Assembly: GCA_038320345.1 (NCBI GenBank)
Contig: JBBQED010000008.1
Coordinates: 62,001-126,000, forward strand
From: JBBQED01 sp038320345
GTDB lineage: Bacteria > Bacteroidota > Bacteroidia > AKYH767-A > OLB10
Length of the DNA stretch: 64,000 nt
Direction of reading: 5' to 3'
The notes beneath the pieces are model-generated. The model was not told the DNA's origin. It was given only the letters and a program-made list of their open reading frames with translations, and did not search any database. A program made the position numbers and the translations under genes. Positions 26,600 through 35,768 of this stretch are shown here, in pieces (position 1 is the first letter of the stretch; the number at the start of each line of letters is the position of its first letter).

Positions 26600-28057
26600 T
26601 TATTCCTTGATAGGATTACTCATTCGACGTAAGATATTTTCATCCACTTTCACATAGTTGAGCACGGGGAACATTCCACGATTCATCGCTTCAAACTCAG
26701 TCCACATTTCAGTAATTTTTTTCACTTTACGGCGATAGTCGGCAGGTTTCAAAGCGGTCTTCAGCATCTTCATAAAGAAACGAGAAGAATCAAATTCAGT
26801 TTCCGTTTCACGAATTTGACGTTTCAAGCTAGAGATAATCTGCATACACAGTGCATCATCACCGAGGATACAATATTGTAATGCTTGAAATAATTTACAA
26901 TCCACATCAGTATACACATAATGTTTCAGCGACATTTGATTTCTTAGCTCATTGATTTTACGAGCAGCGCCATGAAAATCACGTTGATAAAATTTCACGG
27001 TAGCTAGATATTTTTTCATGCCGATATAGTGGAAATTTTCTTCCATTTCAATATCGAGTTCTTTCTCAATCATCTCACATTGATTTTGTAGATGATCAAT
27101 ATTTCCATCAATAAGATATTTGAGCACTTTAGAACGCAGGAATTGCACGATAAAGAAATGCATCATATGCTTTTCCATAGCTTCCGGCATTTGCTGATGC
27201 ACTCTTTGCATGTAATAATCTGCGCGGACGATATTTCCAGTACGGATATAATATTCGAAGTAGAGCATATCCGTAATGCCTTTAATATTCTGATAAAAAG
27301 TATCCATTGGATAACTCTCAAAAATCTGAGTCATTTTTTGAAGGATAGATTCGATCTCCAGTTCTCTTGATTTCAAACCATCCACTTTATGCGGAACATT
27401 ACAGAGATAATAAATGCGAGCAATATTGTACAATACATACAAGCGATGTGATTCATACAACTCACAGATATTGGACAACTCACGCTTCATCATGATCACT
27501 TCTTCGAGATCGGATTCACGTTGATTAAGTTGGTAAGTTCCTAATTTTTTAATGAATTTAAAAAATAAATTTTCTGCTTTCGATGAGGCTAATGAAAAGG
27601 CAACATGCTTGCTGAATTTATTTTCATACAAATCATAATCTTCGCTATAAAGGTGGAGCTGAGCAAGCGTTTTATATACAAGTATCAGTTCAGCATTCAA
27701 GTCATACTCGATCAGTTGTTTTTCGAGTTCACGTAAGGCACGGATTGAAAACTCACGATTAGAACCAAAAAGATGCGCCGGAACTCTCGACACTTCATCC
27801 ATCAACGTTTGAATGGGGTTCTGAACTTTTTTACTTAAGATCGCCGCGATTTTAGAATTTAAACGAGACTTCAGTGTATAATAAGCACTAGGGTTTACTT
27901 GTAAAATATCCATCATTTCGCTGTCTTCCACATCTCTGTTACGAGTTGTTTCAAGTACCACAAATGGTTTATTTTTCTTCTTCCCTGAAACCTCATTCAG
28001 CAATTGCTGATACTCCTCATCGGATAGTTTCTTAATTGTTTTGTTGAGAATATCCAT
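26600..28057 (-). CDS. Unrecognised HTH-like plus helical-repeat protein
   Basis: 485 residues with no signal peptide or membrane helix, so cytosolic. Residues about 40-75 (SEMMDILQVNPSAYYTLKSR) look like a helix-turn-helix of the sigma-region-4 or LuxR type. The remaining about 400 are almost all alpha-helical with TPR-like pairs (LYKTLAQLHLYSEDYDLYENKFSKH-type spacing) but no canonical TPR consensus. I do not recognise a family. A DNA- or protein-binding regulator with a solenoid sensing arm is an inference from this layout. It is convergent with the lone receiver protein and divergent from the FN3/PKD secreted pair, with a 427-bp gap upstream. Confidence 0.75.
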   Translation of the reverse strand: MDILNKTIKKLSDEEYQQLLNEVSGKKKNKPFVVLETTRNRDVEDSEMMDILQVNPSAYYTLKSRLNSKIAAILSKKVQNPIQTLMDEVSRVPAHLFGSNREFSIRALRELEKQLIEYDLNAELILVYKTLAQLHLYSEDYDLYENKFSKHVAFSLASSKAENLFFKFIKKLGTYQLNQRESDLEEVIMMKRELSNICELYESHRLYVLYNIARIYYLCNVPHKVDGLKSRELEIESILQKMTQIFESYPMDTFYQNIKGITDMLYFEYYIRTGNIVRADYYMQRVHQQMPEAMEKHMMHFFIVQFLRSKVLKYLIDGNIDHLQNQCEMIEKELDIEMEENFHYIGMKKYLATVKFYQRDFHGAARKINELRNQMSLKHYVYTDVDCKLFQALQYCILGDDALCMQIISSLKRQIRETETEFDSSRFFMKMLKTALKPADYRRKVKKITEMWTEFEAMNRGMFPVLNYVKVDENILRRMSNPIKE

Positions 28058-28484
28058 GTGTTTTATTATTTGATTTTGCGATCATTTATTTGGCTTAATA
28101 CGGCTAGAATACTTTAAGGTTCGGATTCAGGTATTGATTTTTTCAAGCTGGAGTGTGGTGACCTGAACTTTACTGAAACCTTGACTGATACCTTACGTTA
28201 GAACGGACTCACGAGTAATCATCTCATAGTAGGAATTAGTAGATCAAGACAGAAAAACCCGAACTGATCACAATACGCAGAAAACCTTACAGGGTTTCAG
28301 TGAATTGATAAAAGTCATATCATCGGGATATTAAGGAGTAATGATCAAGAAACGACCATTTATTGGCTCTCAAAAGCGAGCAGGAACCTGCTAAATCTTA
28401 CAAATGGAAGAATTGCAACCTTCCCTATCCTTCTACCGTATCAGTGCCCATATATTGCATATAACCCAATAAGAAGTAAAGACC
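28058..28484. other. Non-coding divergent region, 427 bp
   Basis: Lies between the helical-repeat regulator (-) and the FN3-like secreted gene (+). I find no open frame. A small perfect inverted repeat, AGCAGG-AA-CCTGCT, sits at 28379-28392, about 90 bp before the secreted gene, and GAAAACC/GGTTTC-type pairing near 28281-28298. Either could be an operator. No clear TAnnTTTG box is seen; TATATTGC near 28455 is the closest. Confidence 0.4.
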
Positions 28485-29048
28485 ATGAAACACACTACGC
28501 ACTCAGAAGACTTCTACAAAACCATCCGTGAAAACAGGATGATGATGTATTCTAAACCTAAGCGTTACTTCAATCGTGATGAACAGCAAGGATCAGCATT
28601 CAAATTTTTGTTCCTCGTTGAAGCAATTGTATTTCTAATTCTGATTGCCGCTGCAGGTACAGGAATGGCTCAAACCAATCCAAATAATGTGATGGCCACT
28701 ACTGCTAATAATCAAGCAGCAATGAATATTTATAACTACAATACCATTTATAATACTGGAAAAGTATTCGTGAGCTGGACCTCCAAAAACGAACCTGAAG
28801 ATTGTGTTTATGTCGTGGAACGTTCTGCTGATGGAAAAGAATTCCAATCAGTAGGTGTTAAAGAAGGTATCGGTGCTGAAATAGAATTGTATTATAGCTG
28901 GATTGATCAAACACCTCCTACAGGATTTGCTTTTTACCGTGTAAAGAAAATCACGAAAGAAGGCACTCAACTTTATAGTGCAGTAAACTCAGTAATCAAT
29001 CAAGCTTCCAATTTCAACAACTACGCACAAGGCGAGGGAGAGAAATAA
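28485..29048 (+). CDS. Secreted or membrane-anchored FN3-like protein
   Basis: 187 residues. A 40-residue charged cytoplasmic segment precedes one hydrophobic stretch (about 40-62, FLFLVEAIVFLILIAAAGTGMAQ), then a linker rich in Asn. A single fibronectin-III-like domain follows (FVSWTSKNEPEDCVYVVERSADGKEF, then FAFYRVKKITKEG), the form usually found just before T9SS sorting tails. No sorting tail follows. The long N-terminal extension before the hydrophobic segment is unusual for a signal peptide, so it may be a type II anchored protein. It precedes the PKD giant by 72 bp, probably in one transcript. Confidence 0.65.
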   Translation: MKHTTHSEDFYKTIRENRMMMYSKPKRYFNRDEQQGSAFKFLFLVEAIVFLILIAAAGTGMAQTNPNNVMATTANNQAAMNIYNYNTIYNTGKVFVSWTSKNEPEDCVYVVERSADGKEFQSVGVKEGIGAEIELYYSWIDQTPPTGFAFYRVKKITKEGTQLYSAVNSVINQASNFNNYAQGEGEK

Positions 29049-29120
29049 AAGGCTTTGATTTACCAGATATAGTTTTAGCAGTGAACACTTTCAACAAAAC
29101 CAAAACTCCGCAGGATCTTC

Positions 29121-32100
29121 ATGGACCATCCGTTTAAATATCGGAATTTTTCCTGCCTACTTGTATTCCTCCTGCTTTCTATTTTCCATTCCGTCCAGGC
29201 TCAAACACCAGTAGCTTCGTTTACAGCCGACAAAACGATAGGCTGTGCTCCGTTGATGGTAAATTTTAACAGTACCTCGAGCGGCGCAGTAAGTTATCAG
29301 TGGACCTTCGGAAATTCCAATAGTTCAACCATCCCTAATCCAAGTACTGTTTTTCTTTCTTCTGGAACATATACCGTTTCATTAACTGTTACTTCTGCGA
29401 GTGGAGTACAAAATACTGCTTCTATTACTGTCACTGTGGTAAATGATCCGGTGGCCGATTTTACGGTTAGTCCAAACAGTGCTTGTGAAGATGTCAATAT
29501 CATTTCATTTACAAACACTTCTTCTTTTTCAAATACTTATACATGGGACTTTGGCGATGGTGGCACCTCCACGCTTAACAATCCAACACATACCTATCTT
29601 AATCCTGGAAATTATAACGTAAAACTTATTGCCAGTAATTTATATGGCTGTGAAGATATCATCATCAAAAATGCTATTCTTACTATTCTGGCTAAACCAA
29701 AAGCTTCGTTTAATGTAAGTCAGACTTCTTCTTGTGACATTACAACCATTTTTAGTTTTAGTGCAACAGGAGCAGGAACAACTTCCTGGAATTGGAATTT
29801 CGGAGATGGAACATTTTCTACACAACAAAATCCTGCACATCAATTTACTAATCCTGGAACTTATTCTATCACACTTGTAGTTACCAATGCTAATGGATGC
29901 TCTGATACTTTAGTAAAACCAAATTATATCAGTATTGGAAACAGTCTGGTTCCATCATTTACGATGACAGATACAGCAGGATGTGGACCGATGCCGGTAA
30001 CTTTTAATTGTACTGTTCCAAATGCAACAAGTTGGAATTGGAATTTAGGAAATGGCAATACTTCAACCATACAAAACCCATCCACAACCTATACTACTCC
30101 TGGTACTTATACTATTACTTTATCCGTAACCACTTTAAGTGGATGTAATGGTACTTTAACTCTTCCAGGATTAATTATTGTAGATCCACTTCCTGTTGCC
30201 GCGTTCAGTGTTGTGCAAGATACAGGATGTGCTCCCTATGCTGCTCAGTTTACGAATTCGAGTTCAGGAGGTGCAAGTTACCTCTGGGAATTTGGGGATG
30301 GAGGAACATCAACATTAGCAAATCCTTCGCATACTTATGTGTTAGGAGGAGTTTTTAATGTAAAACTGCATGTGTACTCCGCTAATGGTTGTGAGACGAT
30401 ATTGAATAAACCAAATTTTATTCGAGTATACCTTCCGAATGCAAATTTCTCGGGTACACCACTCACAGGATGTCCTGGTATGTCGGTACAATTTACCGCG
30501 CTGGGATCACCCACAAATATTGCTTCATGGTTTTGGAATTTCGGCGATGGAACAACTTCAACTTTACAAAGTCCGTCGCATACGTATAATGCACTTGGAA
30601 ACTATAATGTTTACTTGATCATCACTAATACATTTGGATGTATCGACACGTTTTATCGAGGTAATTATGTTCATGTAGTTCCCGGCACAATTCCATATAC
30701 AGTTCCAGATACAATTCCGGTTTGTCAGGGTGAACCTTATGGATTTGTTGATCCTACCATTGGAAGTACAACATGGAACTGGAACTTTGGTAATGGATCG
30801 TCTTCTATTGTCCAAAACCCATCGGTAATTTATCCGAATACTGGTTTATATACTGTAACGTTGAATACCTCGATGCCCGGAGGTTGTTCACAGGCATTTA
30901 ATCCATTTGCGATCGTAAATGTAATCGCATATAATCCCCAGCCTTTGCTCGTTAATTATATCAGCAGATGCAAACCTTATACGGTTGGATTTTCTACTAA
31001 CACTCCAAATATTGTTGCCTATTCATGGGATTTTGGTGATGGAACAACTTCAACACTTCCAGCCCCAGTACACATTTTCCAGACTGCTGGAACATATATA
31101 GTAACTCTTACAATGACCATTGGTGCAGGTTGCGTAACTTCAAAATCAGTTACGGTAACCGTGGGAAATGTAAATCCGATGGTTGTTGATACCAATCAAG
31201 TTTGTAAAGGAAGTATCAATCAGTTTACATTATTAAACTCAAGTGCGTTCACTTTAGTAAGATGGTATTTTGGTGATGGCACCAATAGTATCATCAGAAA
31301 TCCAACTCACGTATATGCAAGTGCAGGAATCTATACGCCAACTTTAATCACCACCGATACTTCAGGATGTAAAGACACCTTTAATCTTGCAACACCTATA
31401 TCAGTTTATGATCCGATTGCCTCATTTAGTTCAACTGGCAATACAACTGCTTGCTTAAACACATCAGTTCAATTCACGAATAATAGTCAGAATGCAACTT
31501 CTTACCTCTGGGATTTTGGTGATGGAACCACTTCAACAGATAGTATTCCCTTACATACTTATACCACGGCAGGAACATTCACAGTAACATTGACTGCATT
31601 TGCTGGTCCATGTTCAAAACAACAAGTAAAAAATAATTACATAACCGTTGTAGCACCGGTATGCAATTTTAGTTTTGTCAGCAACGGACAATGTTTACCG
31701 GTGACTACTACATTTACGGATTTAAGCCCTACTGCAATTTCTTGGTTCTGGGACTTCGGAGATGGGACAACATCGAACTTTAAAAATCCAGTTCACACCT
31801 ATACTACTGCACCTACAGGATCTGTTACGCTTACCATCACAGATGCTAATGGATGTACCGGAACTTATTCAGCAAATAATATCAATTACTATGCTGCTAG
31901 TGCTTCCGTTGACGCACCTACTGGATGTATTCCTCATACCGCTAATTTCAATAGTCTTTCTACACAAGCTGTCACCTGGATTTGGGATTTCGGTGATGGA
32001 ACTACTTCTACTCTTCAGAACCCCACGCATACATATACAACTGATGGAGCATTCACGGTAACCTTAATTGCAACATTCCCCGGTAGCTGTATCGATACCA

Positions 32101-34637
32101 TTTCATATCCTGCTATGGTTACCATAGATACTCCTAATGCAGACTTTTATTCTCCTACAATTGCAGGATGCTCGCCAACTGCTATCAATTTCATCAATAC
32201 TTCTGCAGATGCCGCTTCGTATTTATGGAGTTTTGGTGACGGAGGAACTTCGGCCAACACTACTCCTTCTCACATTTATTACATCCCTGGATATTATACG
32301 ATTCAACTAATTGCTACCAACTCTTTTGGTTGCAGTGACACATTGACTAAAATCGATTACATCAATATTCCAGGAACCTATGCTAACTTCAGCATTTCCT
32401 CAACGCTAGGATGTGAAAACTTAACTGCTGTATTTGTTGATTCTTCTATTAATGCAAATACTTGGAGTTGGAACTTCGGCGATGGCTTTATCAGTAATCA
32501 ACAAAATCCAAATCATACCTACCAGGATACAGGAACTTACGTAGTTACACTGATAACACTTGATTCATTGGGATGTACTTCTTCATTCACGTATCCGGTG
32601 CCTGTAGAGATTCACTCCAATCCTGTAGCAAGTGCAAGTGTGACGGACTCCACAGGGTGTTCCTTTTACACTACTAGCTTTACAAATCTTTCACAAAATG
32701 CAAGTATTTATCTCTGGAATTTTGGTGATGGTGATACGAGCAACATTGATAATCCTACACATACTTATATTTCTGGTGGATTGTATCAGCCCTATGTTGT
32801 TGCGATTACACAATTCGGCTGCAGAGATACCTTTGACTTACCGACTACAATAAATGTATTACAAACTCCAACTGCAGCGATTACAGCATCTGACACAGTA
32901 ATTTGTGAGCCCGCTACGTTAACGCTAAGTAGTTCCTCTTCACTAACTCAAAATCCTTCTTACAACTGGACATTAGGCAATGGTAATACTTCCAATGCAA
33001 ATACTTTTCAAACTACTTATCCTTCAAGCGGAATGTATTCGGTTCAATTAGTCATTACCAATAGTAACGGATGTAGTGATAGTATTCAAACGAGCATAAA
33101 CATTCTACCCTCTCCAACAGCTTCAGGAACATTTAGTGATAGTACAGGATGTTCGCCTTTAGCGGTTAATTTTACAAATTCAAGTAGTGGTGGAATTAAC
33201 TACCAGTGGAATTTCGGAAATGGTGATAGCAGTTTAATTGCTAATTCTAATTATACGTTTACGTCGGGTGGAGTATTTAATCCGCAATTAATTGCTTATG
33301 CTGCGAATGGATGTACGGACACATTAAGCATGCCTCCTATTGATGTGTTGCAAACTCCTCAAGCATTGTTCTCGGCAAGTACACAACAAGCTTGTGCAGG
33401 AACTACAATATTATTTATCAATCAGTCGGGGTTTACACAAAATGCAACTTATAATTGGACATTCGGTTCAGATAGTTCTAAAGTAGCTGATCCCGCCATC
33501 GTCTTTTTGAATCCCGGAATATATGATGTATCGTTAACTGTTACCAATGCGAATGGTTGTTCCGACTTCATTAATTCGTTAGCCTATATTGAGATCTTCG
33601 ACACACTTCCGCCTCCGGCTGATCAAGTATTTACTGCAACTGTGTTAGATGACTCCCGCGTTGAAATAACTTGGGCCAATAGTGCTGTTCCTGATCTAAA
33701 ATCATATACCCTTTATCGTTACAATACCCTAACAGGTGTATATCAGCAAATTTTCCTAGATAGTAATCCTATTAATGCTAGTACAGCGCCAACATCAACA
33801 TATATAGATACAAGTCTGGATACCAGAAATAATTTTTACACTTATAAACTTCAGACTACCGACCTTTGTGATTATGCCTTACCGTTAGATAGTTTAACTG
33901 CGTTTAGAACCGTTAATATCACTGCCACAAAAGCGGGATTAAATATTGCAGTATCCTGGACACCATATTTGGGATGTAGTGTTGGAACGTACGAACTCTC
34001 TAGAACGGAAATCTCGACGGGGATCTCACAACAAATAGGAATTTTCCCTTCTACCACATTGAATTATCTTGATACTACTTTAATGTGTCCTTTTGATTAT
34101 GCTTACAGAGTTGTTGCAACGGATTTATGCGGAAACACGTGGACGTCACAAAGTGATACTTCTGTTTCAAGACCAGAAAATCCTATGCTGGGTCAAATCG
34201 TTAAAGTTGTTCGGTCAACAGTAGTTAATAACGAATACGTGTTAACGGAGTGGCTAGAACCTGTGATTCATCCTGAAAGAGTTGCTTCGTACTTAATTTT
34301 AAGATCTGAAGATCAGATAACTTATAATCTCATTGCGTCTGTTGCTGCTCCTGCTACTAGTTTTAGTGATATGCAGGTAGATGTCAATGAAAAAGAATAT
34401 TACTACAAGGTGATTCCCCTCAACGACTGCAATCTTAACGGACTCGACAGTAAATTAGGGTCCTCCATCTTTTTACAGGGTCAAGCTATCGATAATCATG
34501 TGCTGCTGAGATGGACCAAATACACTGAATGGAACAGTGGTGTCGACTATTATCTGATTGAGCATCAGAAAATTGACGGATCATGGGAAATCATTCAATC
34601 TGTAGATGGCAATACAACGAATGTAGACGTAGAGTAA
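29121..34637 (+). CDS. PKD-repeat surface protein, 18 PKD domains, truncated C-terminus
   Basis: 1838 residues. A signal peptide (LLVFLLLSIFHSVQAQ) is followed by about 18 PKD domains of about 80-85 residues each, marked by WxFGDGxTST, NPxHTYxxPGxYxVxL and a cysteine pair per unit (GC near the start, NGC near the end). From about 1490 come four FN3-like domains. The frame then stops at NTTNVDVE, in mid-domain, without the gliding/T9SS C-terminal domain (CHU_C type) that normally ends such proteins. PKD arrays are extracellular spacers that bind polysaccharide or other cells. Without a tail, export beyond the periplasm is doubtful unless a partner helps. Confidence 0.88.
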   Translation: MDHPFKYRNFSCLLVFLLLSIFHSVQAQTPVASFTADKTIGCAPLMVNFNSTSSGAVSYQWTFGNSNSSTIPNPSTVFLSSGTYTVSLTVTSASGVQNTASITVTVVNDPVADFTVSPNSACEDVNIISFTNTSSFSNTYTWDFGDGGTSTLNNPTHTYLNPGNYNVKLIASNLYGCEDIIIKNAILTILAKPKASFNVSQTSSCDITTIFSFSATGAGTTSWNWNFGDGTFSTQQNPAHQFTNPGTYSITLVVTNANGCSDTLVKPNYISIGNSLVPSFTMTDTAGCGPMPVTFNCTVPNATSWNWNLGNGNTSTIQNPSTTYTTPGTYTITLSVTTLSGCNGTLTLPGLIIVDPLPVAAFSVVQDTGCAPYAAQFTNSSSGGASYLWEFGDGGTSTLANPSHTYVLGGVFNVKLHVYSANGCETILNKPNFIRVYLPNANFSGTPLTGCPGMSVQFTALGSPTNIASWFWNFGDGTTSTLQSPSHTYNALGNYNVYLIITNTFGCIDTFYRGNYVHVVPGTIPYTVPDTIPVCQGEPYGFVDPTIGSTTWNWNFGNGSSSIVQNPSVIYPNTGLYTVTLNTSMPGGCSQAFNPFAIVNVIAYNPQPLLVNYISRCKPYTVGFSTNTPNIVAYSWDFGDGTTSTLPAPVHIFQTAGTYIVTLTMTIGAGCVTSKSVTVTVGNVNPMVVDTNQVCKGSINQFTLLNSSAFTLVRWYFGDGTNSIIRNPTHVYASAGIYTPTLITTDTSGCKDTFNLATPISVYDPIASFSSTGNTTACLNTSVQFTNNSQNATSYLWDFGDGTTSTDSIPLHTYTTAGTFTVTLTAFAGPCSKQQVKNNYITVVAPVCNFSFVSNGQCLPVTTTFTDLSPTAISWFWDFGDGTTSNFKNPVHTYTTAPTGSVTLTITDANGCTGTYSANNINYYAASASVDAPTGCIPHTANFNSLSTQAVTWIWDFGDGTTSTLQNPTHTYTTDGAFTVTLIATFPGSCIDTISYPAMVTIDTPNADFYSPTIAGCSPTAINFINTSADAASYLWSFGDGGTSANTTPSHIYYIPGYYTIQLIATNSFGCSDTLTKIDYINIPGTYANFSISSTLGCENLTAVFVDSSINANTWSWNFGDGFISNQQNPNHTYQDTGTYVVTLITLDSLGCTSSFTYPVPVEIHSNPVASASVTDSTGCSFYTTSFTNLSQNASIYLWNFGDGDTSNIDNPTHTYISGGLYQPYVVAITQFGCRDTFDLPTTINVLQTPTAAITASDTVICEPATLTLSSSSSLTQNPSYNWTLGNGNTSNANTFQTTYPSSGMYSVQLVITNSNGCSDSIQTSINILPSPTASGTFSDSTGCSPLAVNFTNSSSGGINYQWNFGNGDSSLIANSNYTFTSGGVFNPQLIAYAANGCTDTLSMPPIDVLQTPQALFSASTQQACAGTTILFINQSGFTQNATYNWTFGSDSSKVADPAIVFLNPGIYDVSLTVTNANGCSDFINSLAYIEIFDTLPPPADQVFTATVLDDSRVEITWANSAVPDLKSYTLYRYNTLTGVYQQIFLDSNPINASTAPTSTYIDTSLDTRNNFYTYKLQTTDLCDYALPLDSLTAFRTVNITATKAGLNIAVSWTPYLGCSVGTYELSRTEISTGISQQIGIFPSTTLNYLDTTLMCPFDYAYRVVATDLCGNTWTSQSDTSVSRPENPMLGQIVKVVRSTVVNNEYVLTEWLEPVIHPERVASYLILRSEDQITYNLIASVAAPATSFSDMQVDVNEKEYYYKVIPLNDCNLNGLDSKLGSSIFLQGQAIDNHVLLRWTKYTEWNSGVDYYLIEHQKIDGSWEIIQSVDGNTTNVDVE

Positions 34638-34698
34638 AACGATCCCTTTCTTTTCAGTTCTGTACTCTCCATCATTAAGATTAACAAATTGTATCCAT

Positions 34699-34706
34699 TA
34701 CATTTG
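34699..34706 (+). promoter_or_regulatory. Bacteroidota -7 box of the histidine kinase
   Basis: TACATTTG followed by C, 17 bp before the ATG at 34724; it separates this gene from the PKD gene upstream. Confidence 0.5.
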
Positions 34707-34723
34707 CGTATACTGCAACTGAA

Positions 34724-35689
34724 ATGGCACGACCGCTAGCTTTATTTTACATCTTAGTACTATACGTCTTTTTTCAATTTACATGGTGGGCCTATCTGCT
34801 CATTGATTTAAATAAGGAAGTATATACCTACCGTATTGATCTCAGTGAGCATCAATATGAAGATCCACAATCACTCCGCAATCAGAAAACGTTATTAGAT
34901 GATCAACTGAAAAAGCGTTGGGCAATGGTATTGGGAGAAGGAGCTGTCTTTATGAGTTTACTGATGTTCGGAATCTATCGTACACGAGTAGCCTTTAATA
35001 GAGAATTTCAACTTGCACGTCAACAGAAAAATTTTCTGCTGTCTATCACGCATGAATTTAAATCTCCACTTGCTGCTGTCAAATTAAATTTGCAAACTAT
35101 TCAGAAAAGGAATTTAGAACCTGAACAAAGAAATCAGGTAGTTCGTAGAGCATTGATAGAAACAGATCGTATACATCTACTGGTAGAAAATGCATTGATG
35201 GCATCTCGACTGGAAAGTAAAAACTATGATCTCTATTATGAAAATATCAACTTTTCAGAATTCACACATCAGATTGTATGTGATTTTATTGAACGCCAAG
35301 ATCACGTACATGAATTCAATCACTTGATCACTCCTGGCATCAGTATAAAAGGCGATAAGCTTGCGTTGATGTCGATGCTCAACAATTTGCTAGAGAATGC
35401 TGAGAAATATTCTCCTAAAGGCACAAGCATCGAGGTAAACTTGAGCAGAACTAATCACGAATCAATACTAACAGTCAGAGATCAAGGAATTGGGGTTCCC
35501 GACGGAGAACGGACGAAGATTTTTCAAAAATTTTACCGCATTGGCAATGAGGATACACGCAAAACGAAGGGGACTGGTTTAGGACTATTTATCGTGCAAC
35601 ATGTTGTAAATCTTCACAAAGGAAAAATCACTGTCAGGGCAAATCATCCTGAAGGGACTGTTTTTGAGATCCGCTTCCCTGCAATATGA
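34724..35689 (+). CDS. Sensor histidine kinase (orphan)
   Basis: 321 residues. Two transmembrane helices (about 7-27 and 66-84) frame a short periplasmic loop of about 38 residues. The H-box SITHEFKSPLAAVK has His110, followed by the N-box (NNLLENAEKYSPKG), G1 (DQGIGVP), F-box (FQKFYRIGNE) and G2 (GTGLGLFIVQH). Autophosphorylating membrane kinase; the signal is unknown. No response regulator is adjacent. The nearest receiver in the window is 8 kb away at 26125, and pairing with it is only a possibility. Confidence 0.92.
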   Translation: MARPLALFYILVLYVFFQFTWWAYLLIDLNKEVYTYRIDLSEHQYEDPQSLRNQKTLLDDQLKKRWAMVLGEGAVFMSLLMFGIYRTRVAFNREFQLARQQKNFLLSITHEFKSPLAAVKLNLQTIQKRNLEPEQRNQVVRRALIETDRIHLLVENALMASRLESKNYDLYYENINFSEFTHQIVCDFIERQDHVHEFNHLITPGISIKGDKLALMSMLNNLLENAEKYSPKGTSIEVNLSRTNHESILTVRDQGIGVPDGERTKIFQKFYRIGNEDTRKTKGTGLGLFIVQHVVNLHKGKITVRANHPEGTVFEIRFPAI

Positions 35690-35721
35690 TAATTATCTTG
35701 ATCAGAGTTCCATCAATACCC

Positions 35722-35729
35722 TAACTTTG
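35722..35729 (+). promoter_or_regulatory. Bacteroidota -7 box of gpmI
   Basis: TAACTTTG, with a TTG 21 bp upstream (35698-35700); the ATG follows 39 bp later. Confidence 0.55.
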
Positions 35730-35768
35730 TAGCAATTAATTTTATTATTGATCTAGGGTAACTGTATT

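Noticed and set aside
29297..34057. Several open frames on both strands within the PKD gene
   Set aside because: Shadows of a repetitive high-quality coding frame; none has independent features.
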